Positions 24,997 through 33,743 of a stretch of DNA of 64,000 bases are shown in pieces. The notes below the pieces were generated by a model. It had not been told where the DNA came from. It searched no databases and saw only the letters and a program-made list of their open reading frames with translations. Both the position numbers and the translations under genes were made by a program. This DNA is from Spiroplasma citri (lineage in GTDB: Bacteria > Bacillota_I > Bacilli_A > Mycoplasmatales > Mycoplasmataceae), in NCBI RefSeq assembly GCF_001886855.1, contig NZ_CP013197.1:682001-746000 (forward strand), in the 5' to 3' direction. Position 1 is the stretch's first letter; the number at the start of each line of letters is the position of its first letter.

Positions 24997-26444
24997 TTAC
25001 TTTTCATATAACCTTACTTGGCCGAATATTAGGGTAATTGTGTTTTTATTGCTTTCTAAAATTATCCCAGATAAAATGCTGTTATATTCTTTTTTGTTAA
25101 ATAATAGGGTAAATTTATCTCTTAGTTGTAAATTGTTTAAATTTAAAATATTGTTATCTTTTGTGATATCAAATTTTATGAGGTGTGAGTATTCACTTAA
25201 CTTAAATTCTTGATTGCTAATAGTTATAATATTTTCTAAGGTAAAGTCTTTTTCTTCTAATTCATAAATTTTATTTTTAATTAAATTATTTTGTAAATTA
25301 TTGTTTTTTTCATCAAAAGAGATTTCATTATTTTTTAATAAAATTGCTCTTTTATATTTGTTTGAGTTATTTTTTTGGTAAAAATCAATTCTGTTGATAC
25401 TTTTTTGGTTTAATTCTTCAATTTCTATATTTGTAATACATTTAATATTATATTTTACTTTATAATTATTTAATTTGATATCTTCTTGTCCATCTTTGCA
25501 AATGTCACAATTTAAAATAAAATTTTTTAAATCAATATTAAATTTTAAAAATATATTTGTTATTTTAAATATTTTGTTAATAAATTGATAAAAATTAAAT
25601 TCTTTTTCTTCATTTTCTTCAAAAAATTTAGGATTATTATTATTTTCATCATTAATTTTTTTATTAAGTTTAATAAAGGGAAGGTTGTTATAAATAATAT
25701 TTATTAAAGTAAGAAAAATATATCAACTTTTATTTTTATATATGTTGTAAATTTTAAAATCAAAAATAGATTCAATATTTTTAGTAGTAAATGTATATAA
25801 ATTTTCATCTTTGTTTTTTTCAATATGAGTAATAATTCCAATATATAATTGATTTTCGTTATTCAAAATACAAACAATGTCTTCAATTTCAACATTAAGA
25901 TTATAATAATTATAAGCATTAAAAGTTGATAGTTGCGGGGTATAAATATCTAAAAATATCTTATAATTTTCAACAATACAATTATCTTTATAAAATAAAG
26001 ATCCTTTTTCAAAATTAACTCCTAATATAATTAATTTAGTTCTATTACCTTGATAAATATTTTTATCTTTTTTAATTTCTAATTTTAATAATTCTTCTTT
26101 TGCTTCTTGTCTTGCTTTTTCTTCTGCTTCTTGTTGTGCTTTATTAATTTCAAGCACAATATTAGATAATTCATCAAGATAATCAATCATTAATTTATAA
26201 TCAGGCGTTTGTAAGATTTGTGAAATAACTTCAGGATAATTTTTTACAAGTTCATCAAAAGGATTTTTTTGAACATTAATTTCTTTTGTTAATTCTGATA
26301 TTTCTTCTTTTAATTCTTGGATTTGTTTTAAAATTTCTGAATTTAAAGTATTGTTTTTTAACTTATTAATAATTTCTTTTTATCTTCTCTAATTGCAATT
26401 ATTTCGTCATTTCAGTGGCTTTTTGTTGAACTTCCTACACCCAT
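24997..26444 (-). pseudogene. Phage tail protein, Tal/gp37-like, one frameshift
   Basis: The start MGVGSSTKSHW (26442-26444) follows GGAGAAA. After 28 codons the frame is lost at an A-run near 26382; adding one A restores an open frame of about 450 codons to TAA 24997. The N-terminal third is a coiled-coil (NKAQQEAEEKARQEAKEELL). A beta-rich domain (KLIILGVNFEKGSLFYKD, then IGIITHIEKNKDENLY) follows, like the base of ReqiPepy6 gp37-type tail proteins. It lies directly after the Dit-like gene, where the tail-associated lysin or tip protein belongs. The family call is tentative. Confidence 0.6.
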
Positions 26445-26461
26445 TTAATTTCTCCTTTTTT

Positions 26462-27388
26462 CTAAATTAAAATATATTCTTCAAATTTTTTAATATTAAT
26501 ATTTCCAACTTGTTTGTCTTTTGAAAGGTTAGAAGAATATAAAATATGATAGTTTCCTGGTGGAATTTGAATAAAATTAGTATATTTAAAATCTTGATAT
26601 TGATATATGTTGTATGATTTTTCGGTTTTTAAATCAACTTTTATAATGCTTTGAGTTTTTAATCTACTATCTATTATTATTTTTTCATTTTCATTTATTT
26701 CAGCATTAATTTTAAGTTCACTTATTACTTTACCATTAATATTTTCTAATTTTAAATATGGGTCTTTTGTGGGACCATTGATTGTTATTAGAGTATCTGA
26801 TGCTAAATAACTATTATTACTAATTTTAATTTTTTCATTATATTGATTGGTATATTTAATGCGATTTAACTTAAAATAATATTTGTTATTATGCTCATTG
26901 TATATTTTTCCGCTTGTTTTATTTGGTTTAATTTCAAATAATTTATCTTCTTCTTTTTTTCAGTTAGTTAATTGTTCTAAAATAAAATCAACCTCTAAAT
27001 CATTATTATTATTTAATTCTGTTTTAATGATACTTTTAATAATTACTTCACAATAATATTCCAATTTTGTTTTTTCATTTATTCAAAAACTATAAAATAA
27101 TAAAAAGGGGGAAGATTTATTATCTAAATTAATATTTAATTTATTAATAAAATCATTAAATTTACCATAGGGATTTGGGCCTATAAATAATAATTTAAAA
27201 TTTATTTGATTTAAAGAATGCTTACAATTATTTAAAATAAAATTATTATCGATGTTTAAATAATTATTATCAAAATTAATATTTAATCCATTAAATGATA
27301 AAATAATGATATTATCTAAATCACATAAATTAATTAAATTATCTTTACTATTACTAATTTTAAAAGTTCTAAATGGTAAATTATACAT
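26462..27388 (-). CDS. Putative distal tail (Dit-like) protein
   Basis: 308 codons, start 10 bp after the tape measure stop. It is beta-rich and Asn/Ile/Lys-rich, with TGA-Trp. The C-terminal part reads as a carbohydrate-binding-like or Ig-like beta domain (PTKDPYLKLENINGKVISE, IQIPPGNYHILYSSNL), typical of siphovirus Dit C-terminal domains ('isPGxsxi' type loop). Position right after the tape measure is the main argument. It would form the hub to which the adhesion device attaches. Confidence 0.65.
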
Positions 27389-27397
27389 ATTTTCTCC

Positions 27398-28945
27398 CTA
27401 TACTCTATTATTTCATTGCCCTATATATTCGAGTATTTTTTCAGCTCGTTCTTTATCATTTTCTCCTTCAATAATAATTGTTGGTTTAAATTCATTTTTA
27501 TTTTCAATTTTATTATAGTTATTAGTTTGGTTTTCTTGGTTAATGTTTTGTGGTGGTTTATTAAATTTATTATATAATCATACCCCGCCAGCAGCTAAGG
27601 CAGACAAACTAACTAAAACACCATAAAGAATTGGGTGCTTTGCCATTCCTAATAAAAGTGTTTTTAATGAACTAATAACATTTATTATTTTTCCAATTGT
27701 GTAAACAACAGCTCCCAAACTTGCTGATATTCCTAAAATAATAAAAATAGTTTTTTTGGTTGTATCATTAAACATATTAAAAAAATTTGTTATTCCTTTA
27801 ATAATTGGTATTAAACTGACTTCTAAAAAAGAAACCAAAGACTCAAACACGGGTAATAGGGCGGATGCTAAATTCATTTTTGTAATATTAACAACATGTT
27901 TAAATTCATTTCATTTTTTGTTTAATAGTGTTGTTTTCTCAACATTTTCATTTGAAACAATGCCTAAATCTTTAATGTTGCTTGTCATTTTTTTAATTTC
28001 TTCATCTGATAAGGCAAGCATTGGAATAAGGTTTTTTCCTAACTTAGAACCAAAAACATCCATTATTAAATTATTTTTTTCAGTTTCATCACTTATTTGT
28101 TCTAATGATTTTTTTAATTCTAAAAAAATAGTTCCCGTATCTTTTAAAGAACCCTCATTATTTTTAATATTAATTCCTAATTTATTAAAAGCTTCTGTTG
28201 TTTCATTTGATATTCCATAAGAAATAGCACTAATACCTTGTCGTAATTTTTTAAAACTCTTTTCTAATTCTTCGCTAGTAATTCCAGTTCTTTTTGCAAT
28301 ATAACGAAATATTTGTAAGTTTTCTGCTGTGATACCGATTTCTTTTGATGTTTTTTTAAGCTCACCAGCATATTTGGCGGTATCAACAGTTATTTTTGTT
28401 AAAATTCCTTTGATTGCTAAAATGGGTATTGTAATATGTGTGCTTAATTTTTTTCCGATTTCTTGACACTTTGTTCCAAATTCTTCAAATTTTTTAAAGG
28501 GAATATTTTTTATTTCTTGGGCGGTATTTTTTAATTTTTCATTAAAGTTGTTTAAACTGCGATTAGATGCATCAATATTTATTTTTGTATATTCATATTC
28601 TTTATTTAATTTATTTTGTTTTTGTATTAATTTTTCTCTTTCGGCAGTATCGTTTGTTTTTGATAATGCTTCTTGTGTTTCTAAAATGGTTTTATTTAAT
28701 TGATTATATTTTTCAATTAAAAGTTCTTTTTTTTCTGAAATATTATCAATGATATTTTTATATTCATTAAATTTTTCATTTAAAATATCAATTTCATCAC
28801 CGTTTTTAAATTTTAAATTATTATCAAAATTTTTTAATTTAGATCCTGATAGTTTTATGTTATCGGCTATTTTTTTAAAATTGTTATTTAATTCTAAAAC
28901 ATTACTATCAAGAGTTATGCTCATTCCTTTAATTTCTTTTGCCAT
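27398..28945 (-). CDS. Phage tail tape measure protein (short)
   Basis: 515 codons in one frame. An N-terminal coiled-coil (residues about 35-150) is followed by a TP901-type tape-measure core (FGTKCQEIGKKLSTHITIPI, then TGITSEELEKSFKKLRQG and MDVFGSKLGKNLIPML). Hydrophobic segments (TIFIILGISASLGAVVYTI and nearby, about residues 410-475) come near the C-terminus. It sets tail length and passes through the membrane during DNA entry. At 515 residues it implies a short tail, roughly 75 nm if the usual 1.5 Angstrom per residue holds. Intact. Confidence 0.88.
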
Positions 28946-28959
28946 AATTAACTATTCCT

Positions 28960-29465
28960 TTAAAAAAATTTATTAATATCTTGTTGTGTTGCTAATCTTT
29001 TGTTTTGATTGTTATAAATTTCTATAATTTCTATTAATGTTTTTAATTTAATATATTTGCTGTCTATAATTGAAAACCCTAAATGACTAAGTCATAGTAA
29101 TAAGTTAGGAGTAAATTTATTAAATTTATAATCTACTTTTTTGTTAATTCGCCGTATTCCTGTAAATTTTCGTCATTAACACTAGCACCTACAAATTCCA
29201 TTATTAAGTTATTAATTTCATTAACATTTTCGGTAATTTCTTTAAATGTAATTTTTTGACAAAATTCCTTAAAATCTTTAAATTGATTTTCATCAGCTGC
29301 TTTTGTAAAAGAAAATAATAATTTTAAAATAAATGAAAATTCATATTTGTCTTTTTCTAATTTATTTAACAATTCTCCGTATGAACCAAATAAATCCTCA
29401 TAAATAATTAATGCATAAGTGCTTATATTAACTTTTAATTTTAAACTTTCTAAATATCTATTCAT
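28960..29465 (-). CDS. Tail assembly chaperone, frameshift product (gpGT-like)
   Basis: Read with a -1 slip on A AAA AAG (29142-29136), directly before the TAG of the short form. The product continues KKVDYKFNKFTPNLLLWLSH and ends at TAA 28960, giving 168 residues. The extension is 59 codons with no alternative start and fills the gap to the tape measure gene, the classic layout of the lambda G/GT pair and its siphovirus equivalents. The chaperone coats the tape measure during tail assembly. The slippery site and geometry are visible; frameshifting itself is inferred. Confidence 0.8.
29133..29465 (-). CDS. Tail assembly chaperone, short form (gpG-like)
   Basis: 110 codons, overlapping the major tail protein stop by 8 bp. 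It is helical, with the family-like beginning YLESLKLKVNISTYALIIYE (fold typical of tail-assembly chaperones of phi13/TP901-type phages) and FVGASVNDENLQEYGELTKK at the end. The last sense codons form the slippery sequence for the long form. Confidence 0.8.
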   Translation of the reverse strand: MNRYLESLKLKVNISTYALIIYEDLFGSYGELLNKLEKDKYEFSFILKLLFSFTKAADENQFKDFKEFCQKITFKEITENVNEINNLIMEFVGASVNDENLQEYGELTKK

Positions 29466-30045
29466 TTTCGTTTTTTTCTTCTTTTTCTAATTTTGGAACT
29501 TGAGAAAAGTAGTTATTATAATTATTTTCATTAGCTTTTTTTGTTGTTTTAATTTTAATAACATTATCTTCAATTCGTGGTAAGGCGTTTAATTCAAAAG
29601 TATAAGTATCTGGGTTTACATTTTCGGTTTGAGTATTATGAGTTTGGTTGGGGCGTTTTAAATTAACTCTTAAAAGCCAAATTCTTTTTTCTTCTAAATC
29701 ACCCTTGATTTCAAACCCCAAAGCAATTTCACTCTTTAAACTAGTTGATTTTTCAATATAATTTCCATTTTTATCTTTTTCAATTCCTAAAATTTCTTGT
29801 TCAAAATCATCAGATGGTTTTGCTATTGTTAAACTACCACTATAGCCTTGAAAAGAATGTGAAATATAGTATGGTTTATTATCAGCATAAAAGGTATTAG
29901 TGTTTTCACTAACATTTAAACTTAAATTTACTGCTCCTAATATTTTTTGTGGGATTGCATATTCTGTTTTGTTTGTTGTTTGATTGTATTTTAATTTTGC
30001 ATAATGAACATTTTCTAGTCCAAATTCAATAATGTTTTTATTCAT
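29458..30045 (-). CDS. Major tail (tube) protein, phi13 family-like
   Basis: 195 codons behind GGAGAAAAT. The start NIIEFGLENVHYAKLKYNQ and the strings PQKILGAVNLSLNVSE and YADNKPY fit the phi13-type major tail protein family (first-strand glycine-rich motif, then 'xFyADn'). This would be the repeating tube subunit, the most abundant protein of the phage tail. Intact, and in the expected place before the tail assembly chaperones. Confidence 0.85.
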   Translation of the reverse strand: MNKNIIEFGLENVHYAKLKYNQTTNKTEYAIPQKILGAVNLSLNVSENTNTFYADNKPYYISHSFQGYSGSLTIAKPSDDFEQEILGIEKDKNGNYIEKSTSLKSEIALGFEIKGDLEEKRIWLLRVNLKRPNQTHNTQTENVNPDTYTFELNALPRIEDNVIKIKTTKKANENNYNNYFSQVPKLEKEEKNENE

Positions 30046-30060
30046 TTGTATTTTCTCCTT

Positions 30061-30438
30061 TTATCTTTTTAGCAACAAAAATATTTCATAAATTACAATA
30101 TATAAATTTTGTTCGTATAAATAAAACTCTTGTGCTAATTGATAATTTATTTTTTTATTTATTAATTCATTTTCTAGTTTTTCAATTTCATTAAAATTAA
30201 TTTCATTTTTAAAATTAAAGCAAATTTGGAATGTTTGTCTTATAAAATTATTAATATTATCTGATGAAAAAAAGGTATTATCATTAATTCTATAAAAAGT
30301 TATATTATTTTCAATGTTATTGAAATTATCTTCATTAAAATTAAAAAATGTATATTTAATCTTTTTAGTTGGATAAAGTTTTTTTAATAATTCAATAATT
30401 AAATTAATATTTTGCTCTCTTTTATTATTAATAATCAT
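30061..30438 (-). CDS. Putative tail terminator / tail completion protein
   Basis: 125 codons. Helix-rich start (NLIIELLKKLYPTKKIKYTF), then a beta segment and a C-terminal helix, fitting small gpU/gp17-like tail terminators. Its place between the gp10-like and major tail genes is the main evidence; sequence signature is weak. Confidence 0.6.
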   Translation of the reverse strand: MIINNKREQNINLIIELLKKLYPTKKIKYTFFNFNEDNFNNIENNITFYRINDNTFFSSDNINNFIRQTFQICFNFKNEINFNEIEKLENELINKKINYQLAQEFYLYEQNLYIVIYEIFLLLKR

Positions 30439-30443
30439 CTTAA

Positions 30444-30842
30444 CTAATATTTTAAAATAGTTTCTATTTTTTTAATATATTCATCAATATACTTATTATA
30501 AGCATTTCGTAAAAATGGGCGAGGATTAATTTTTTCATTATTTCAATGATTAATATATCCATATTCTAATAAGTGGATTATTTGATATTGTTTAGTGGCA
30601 TAAATTACACCAATTATTTTATCTTTGGTTAATTTTATTTTAAAAACAAAATAATCTTTTAAATGTCTTCTTTTTGTTAAATGTTTATTGCTAATAGGGC
30701 AAGTAATTTTAATTTCTGCCAATATTTTTTCACCTACATTTTTAATTTCTGCTTTTATTTGTTCTTGGATATCATAAGTATATTGTTGGATTGAGTCTGC
30801 AACAAAATCAAATATATCAACTACTGAATTACTTTTTTTCAT
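30444..30842 (-). CDS. HK97 gp10-like neck/tail component
   Basis: 132 codons from ATG 30842 (ribosome binding site ATAAGG; a GTG at 30851 is possible). The motif ITCPISNKHLTKRRHLKDYF followed by HLLEYGYINH and a final NPRPFLRNAY matches the gp10 family pattern (TGxLRxSI..., VExGT..., PxPFLxPA). It is involved in head-tail joining. The order connector, adaptor, gp10, terminator, tube is conserved in siphoviruses. Confidence 0.78.
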
Positions 30843-30852
30843 TTTTAACACC

Positions 30853-31181
30853 TTATCTTAAACTTAAAAATAGTTCTAAAAATCCATCTTGTCTGTCATA
30901 AGTTCTAATAATTTCATATTCTTGTCAATTATTTTGATATTTATAATCAATTAAAATAAATTTTTCATTATCATACATATATTTATCTATAAGTAATTTT
31001 ATTTCTAATTTTATGCCCGCCATTCTAGCGGTGTAAAAATCATTAGCATAAATTGATTTAATATCACAAAATACTTGTTTTTTATTTTTAGTTATTTTTT
31101 TTTATGACTTAATGGATTTTCGTCATCTTCTTTATCAATTAGAAAAGCATAATCATTTAATAAAATTAAATTATCTTTCAA
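30853..31181 (-). pseudogene. Head-tail adaptor, one frameshift
   Basis: Starts with TTG 31181 overlapping the upstream stop, and breaks at an A-run near 31098. Continuing one frame over gives about 80 more codons (KKQVFCDIKSIYANDFYTAR, then AGIKLEIKL and YDNEKFILIDYKYQNNWQEYE), ending at 30853. The pattern 'VFCdikSvy..EFY.A...G.kpe..f' is typical of SPP1 gp16/HK97 gp7-type head-closure proteins. Confidence 0.75.
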
Positions 31182-31475
31182 TTTTATTTTTTTCTAGTTT
31201 TTTAATATCTTTTAATTTCTTTTTTAATTCTGTGAGTTCTTTTTCTAATTGATATATCGTTGTTTGCGGATAATTAGCATATTTATACATTAATTGTTGA
31301 ATATTATAGTTAAGAATAGTATAAAATTTTTCTCCAATTAATTCACGCCCTAAATTTTCCTTAACATAAATAGAAATAATATTTTTTATTTGTTCATCAT
31401 TTGCTTCCTCAATAATTTTAAAAGGAAGACCTGAATTTATTAAAATATTTTTTGATGATTGAATTAAAGTTACTC
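31171..31475 (-). pseudogene. Head-tail connector (gp6-like) fragment, 5' part deleted
   Basis: About 100 C-terminal codons remain (IKNIISIYVKENLGRELIG, then a coiled-coil tail) without a start. The upstream neighbour is sequence from a different phage module: at about 31475 the DNA switches into the early-module ORF that is intact at 47801-48241. Everything normally upstream (terminase, portal, protease, capsid) is missing. Identity is inferred mainly from position. Confidence 0.55.
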
Positions 31476-31633
31476 GGATAAATAAACTTATTACTCAATC
31501 AAAAACCAATATGACGATTATGATTAGGTAAATTTATAAATGAAGCTTTATCTGTTCTAAAAACTATAAATTCTCTTCGAATAAAGCAATTTTCTACGTT
31601 AATATTCTTCTTATAACTTGGTTTCTGATACAT
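31475..31633 (-). pseudogene. Early-module protein truncated by the deletion junction
   Basis: The first 52 or so codons ([19 protein letters not shown]) match the intact 146-codon ORF at 47801-48241 on the other strand. Identity stops after FIYPS, giving the exact deletion boundary. Confidence 0.8.
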
Positions 31634-31775
31634 TACTCAAATCAACTCGCTTTCGGTTACACTGCATTGAACAAACATTTAACTTAAAATACAAACTACC
31701 AACAATTTTTTTATTCAAAATAGAATGACAAATTTGACATTTACGTTTTAAAAAAAATATTCAAATTCCTAACAT
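31611..31775 (-). CDS. 54-codon Cys-containing early-module protein, copy 1
   Basis: Begins [18 protein letters not shown] behind AAAGGAGTG and has CxxC plus a second Cys pair (CSMQC), suggesting a small zinc ribbon. Near-identical to 47659-47823. Overlaps the next ORF by 23 bp. Confidence 0.6.
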
Positions 31776-31797
31776 AATTAATCACACTCCTTTTTTT

Positions 31798-32110
31798 AAT
31801 AAACATTGTTATATTTAATGTTTATCTATTGTTTATTTAATGTTTATATATTGTTTATCTATAGTTTATTTATTGCTTAATAAACATTGTTATATTTAAT
31901 GTTTATCTATTGTTTATTTAATGTTTATATATTGTTTATCTATAGTTTATTTATTGCTTAATAAACATTGTTATATTTAATGTTTATCTATTGTTTATTT
32001 AATGTTTATATATTGTTTATCTATAGTTTATTTATTGCTTAATAAACATTGTTATATTTAATGTTTATCTATTGTTTATTTAATGTTTAATAAACATTGT
32101 TAATAAACAT
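31798..32110. repeat. Iteron-like tandem repeat array, 81-bp unit x3 plus partial
   Basis: The sequence from AATAAACATTGTTATATTTA onward repeats with an exact 81-bp period starting at 31798, 31879 and 31960, with a fourth partial copy from 32041. Each unit holds about six GTTTAT/ATAAAC hexamers at near-regular spacing, as in iteron origins of plasmids and phages. A single-copy version is at 47565-47640 and a diverged one at 41670-41812. Confidence 0.8.
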
Positions 32111-32145
32111 TGTAAGCATTATTAAAAATATAAAATAGTAAAAAT

Positions 32146-32233
32146 TGGCACACTGAAAATAACTATTAACAAGTTTAATAAAAGAAATATAAAATTAAAA
32201 TTAATAAATCAAATAACATAACTAGTGTGCCAT
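32146..32233. promoter_or_regulatory. TGGCACACT/AGTGTGCCA inverted repeat next to the iterons
   Basis: Nine-base arms TGGCACACT (32147-32155) and AGTGTGCCA (32224-32232) are separated by about 68 AT-rich bases. Conserved at 47446-47535; only one arm survives at 41821. The GC-richer arms in very AT-rich DNA suggest a protein-binding or origin element. Confidence 0.5.
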
Positions 32234-32263
32234 AGATGAGTTATCCATCTTGTTATATTAGAA

Positions 32264-32509
32264 TTATTTAATTTTACTAAAAAAGATTTTTAAATACCCA
32301 GTTTTTCAATCAACATCTATCCTTGAATTTTCCAAATTATTATAAAGTCAAATTTTTTCTTTGTTTATATACTTAATTTGATTTAATAAAACTTTGTGAT
32401 TTTCACAAGTTCATAAAATTTTATTTGTTTCAAATTCTTCGGTGATAAATGATGATAATTTATAACAATTAATAACATCACATATTTTTTGTTGTTTAAT
32501 AATTTTCAT
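32264..32509 (-). CDS. 81-codon early-module protein, copy 1
   Basis: MKIIKQQKICDVINCYKLSS begins a small protein with three Cys and five Trp/Tyr-rich segments (C-terminus VDWKTGYLKIFFSKIK). Identical in translation to 47168-47413, which supports real selection or very recent duplication. Function unknown. Confidence 0.65.
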
Positions 32510-32524
32510 TTTTATAAATCAAAT

Positions 32525-32644
32525 TTAATATTGACTATAATAAATATCTTCAAATCATTCTGTTTTTTCGCGATGTTTAACTTTATGAATTCGCTTTGGC
32601 ATTCCGCACTTACTGCATCTAATCATAATATTGATTTTTTCCAT
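32525..32644 (-). CDS. 39-codon zinc-ribbon-like protein, copy 1
   Basis: Contains CSKCGMPKRIHKVKHR, a CxxC knuckle with a basic stretch, typical of small nucleic-acid-binding ribbons. Differs from copy 2 (47033-47146) only near the C-terminus and at two residues. Confidence 0.6.
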
Positions 32645-32687
32645 TTTTAGTTTTTCCAATCTAATATTTAACGATTGATTTATTAAT

Positions 32688-32857
32688 ATAACTAATTGAT
32701 TCAAAACAAGGACAACACCTTTACTAAGTAGATATATGGATTATTTAATAATTTCTTAATTTAATATGGTTTTTTTCAGAAAGGAAACAACTTTTTTATT
32801 ATTTTAAAAATTATAAATATTTAAAGATGCTGTCCTTGTTTTGAATCAATTAGTTAT
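32688..32857. mobile_element. 170-bp MITE-like element, copy 1
   Basis: 36-bp terminal inverted repeats beginning ATAACTAATTGATTCAAAAC (two mismatches) flank a core with no gene. The core contains GAAAGGAAACAAC, identical to the leader of the ISLre2-type transposase at 20188. It may be a non-autonomous derivative of that family. A second copy is at 46821-46989. Confidence 0.7.
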
Positions 32858-32876
32858 TTTAGGTTTTTTCAAATAA

Positions 32877-32901
32877 AAAAACCATTTTAGTAAATGGTTT
32901 A
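32877..32901. terminator. Hairpin near the right end of the island
   Basis: AAACCATTT/AAATGGTTT perfect 9-bp stem with a 4-base loop, bounded by A and T runs. Confidence 0.5.
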
Positions 32902-32953
32902 ATTATTCTTATTTAATTTCTTTATATTTTTATACCCTACTTTTTTTATACTA

Positions 32954-33148
32954 CCAAAAAGCGGAAAGAACGACGTTACCAAAAAAACTTAATAATAAAA
33001 AAGTAAAACCCAAACCATTACCACAAATTTTAATTGAAAAATATCGTACTGAAGGAAAAAGGTTGTTGACGGCTTTTTAGTTGAAAGAACTAATAATGAA
33101 GAGAATGAAACAACAAATAGTAACGATAAAGTGGTGAGGAATTAACAA
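32954..33148 (+). pseudogene. 3' part of the gene interrupted by the island
   Basis: Begins at the second CCAAAAA. The frame KAERTTLPKKLNNKKVKPKP continues, shifts near 33060, and ends VVDGFLVERTNNEENET... at TAA near 33146. Composition matches the 5' part at 17064-18677. Joining at CCAAAAA leaves the frames off by one, consistent with the many other indels in this gene. Confidence 0.6.
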
Positions 33149-33149
33149 T

Positions 33150-33593
33150 GGGTAATAAAAAAATATCAACCAACAGCCGACTTAATTCGTAAATATTTTG
33201 AAACAAGCACAACGTCAACAAGAGTTAGCACTTCGTGATTTACAACAAATTAGATTAAATGAATTAAAAAAACGAGAAGAATATTTAGCAACATTATCAA
33301 AACCAGTTAAATTACCAAAGATAAATAAAAAAATATTAAATAGTGAGGTTGTTGGGTTAGAATTACAAGTAAAACCAATTTTTAAAAATAGAAATGACAT
33401 TAATAATATTTCATCAACAGAAGATAACTACGGTACTATTTTTATGCGAGAAATTGGTCAAGCATTGTTATATGAATATAATATGTATCATCAACCACCA
33501 GAACAAGAATCTTCGCCGCTATCAACCGAAAAATCAATAAAAAGTAAAAGACAGCGTGATTTTCATAAAAAAGGCCCAAAATCACGCTGATAA
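33150..33593 (+). pseudogene. Small Gln/Lys-rich coiled-coil protein, frameshifted
   Basis: ATG 33154 after GTGAGGAATTAAC starts MGNKK, but an extra A shifts the frame. YQPTADLIRKYFE follows, then a second shift enters the long frame (KQAQRQQELALRDLQQIRLN) that ends KGPKSRW at 33593. Two lesions in the first 20 codons suggest a pseudogene, though a TTG start at 33198 could still give about 130 residues. Unknown family. Confidence 0.55.
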
Positions 33594-33743
33594 TCCTTAA
33601 ATTAAATAAAAAAGAAATATGATTATAAATAATTTATTATAAAAAGAAAAGTTTTTAGCAAAAAAAATTAAAAAAGTGCAAAAATTTTATATAATATAGA
33701 TAGGTATCAAAAAACGAGAAAATAGATAAAAGAGGAATAGAAA

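Larger units (their letters stand above)
18678..32953. mobile_element. 14.3-kb composite prophage island inserted in a host gene
   Basis: The island splits one gene, whose C-terminal coding part is found at 32954-33148. Both borders carry CCAAAAA (18671-18677 and 32954-32960), a possible 7-bp target duplication. Just inside, the ends are imperfect inverted repeats sharing, in order, GTATAAA, GGGTAT and AAGAAATTA (18690-18731 against 32951-32913, with 15/14 and 33/29 bp spacing). Contents are an ISLre2-type transposase, a Cys-rich pseudogene, a lipoprotein, phage lysis and tail genes, and an early-gene fragment with iterons. No tyrosine or serine integrase was seen. The inverted repeats are weak evidence because the region is very AT-rich. 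Confidence 0.65.

Noticed and set aside
27756-28220. Plus-strand 154-codon frame in the tape measure gene
   Set aside because: Antisense to a recognisable tape measure core, with no start signals.
31798-32110. Possible CRISPR array from regular 81-bp spacing
   Set aside because: The whole 81-bp unit repeats without unique spacers, so it is a tandem (iteron-like) array.
18678-32953. Site-specific integrase for the island
   Set aside because: No tyrosine recombinase (R-H-R-Y) or serine recombinase motif was found in any open frame; only the ISLre2-type transposase is present.
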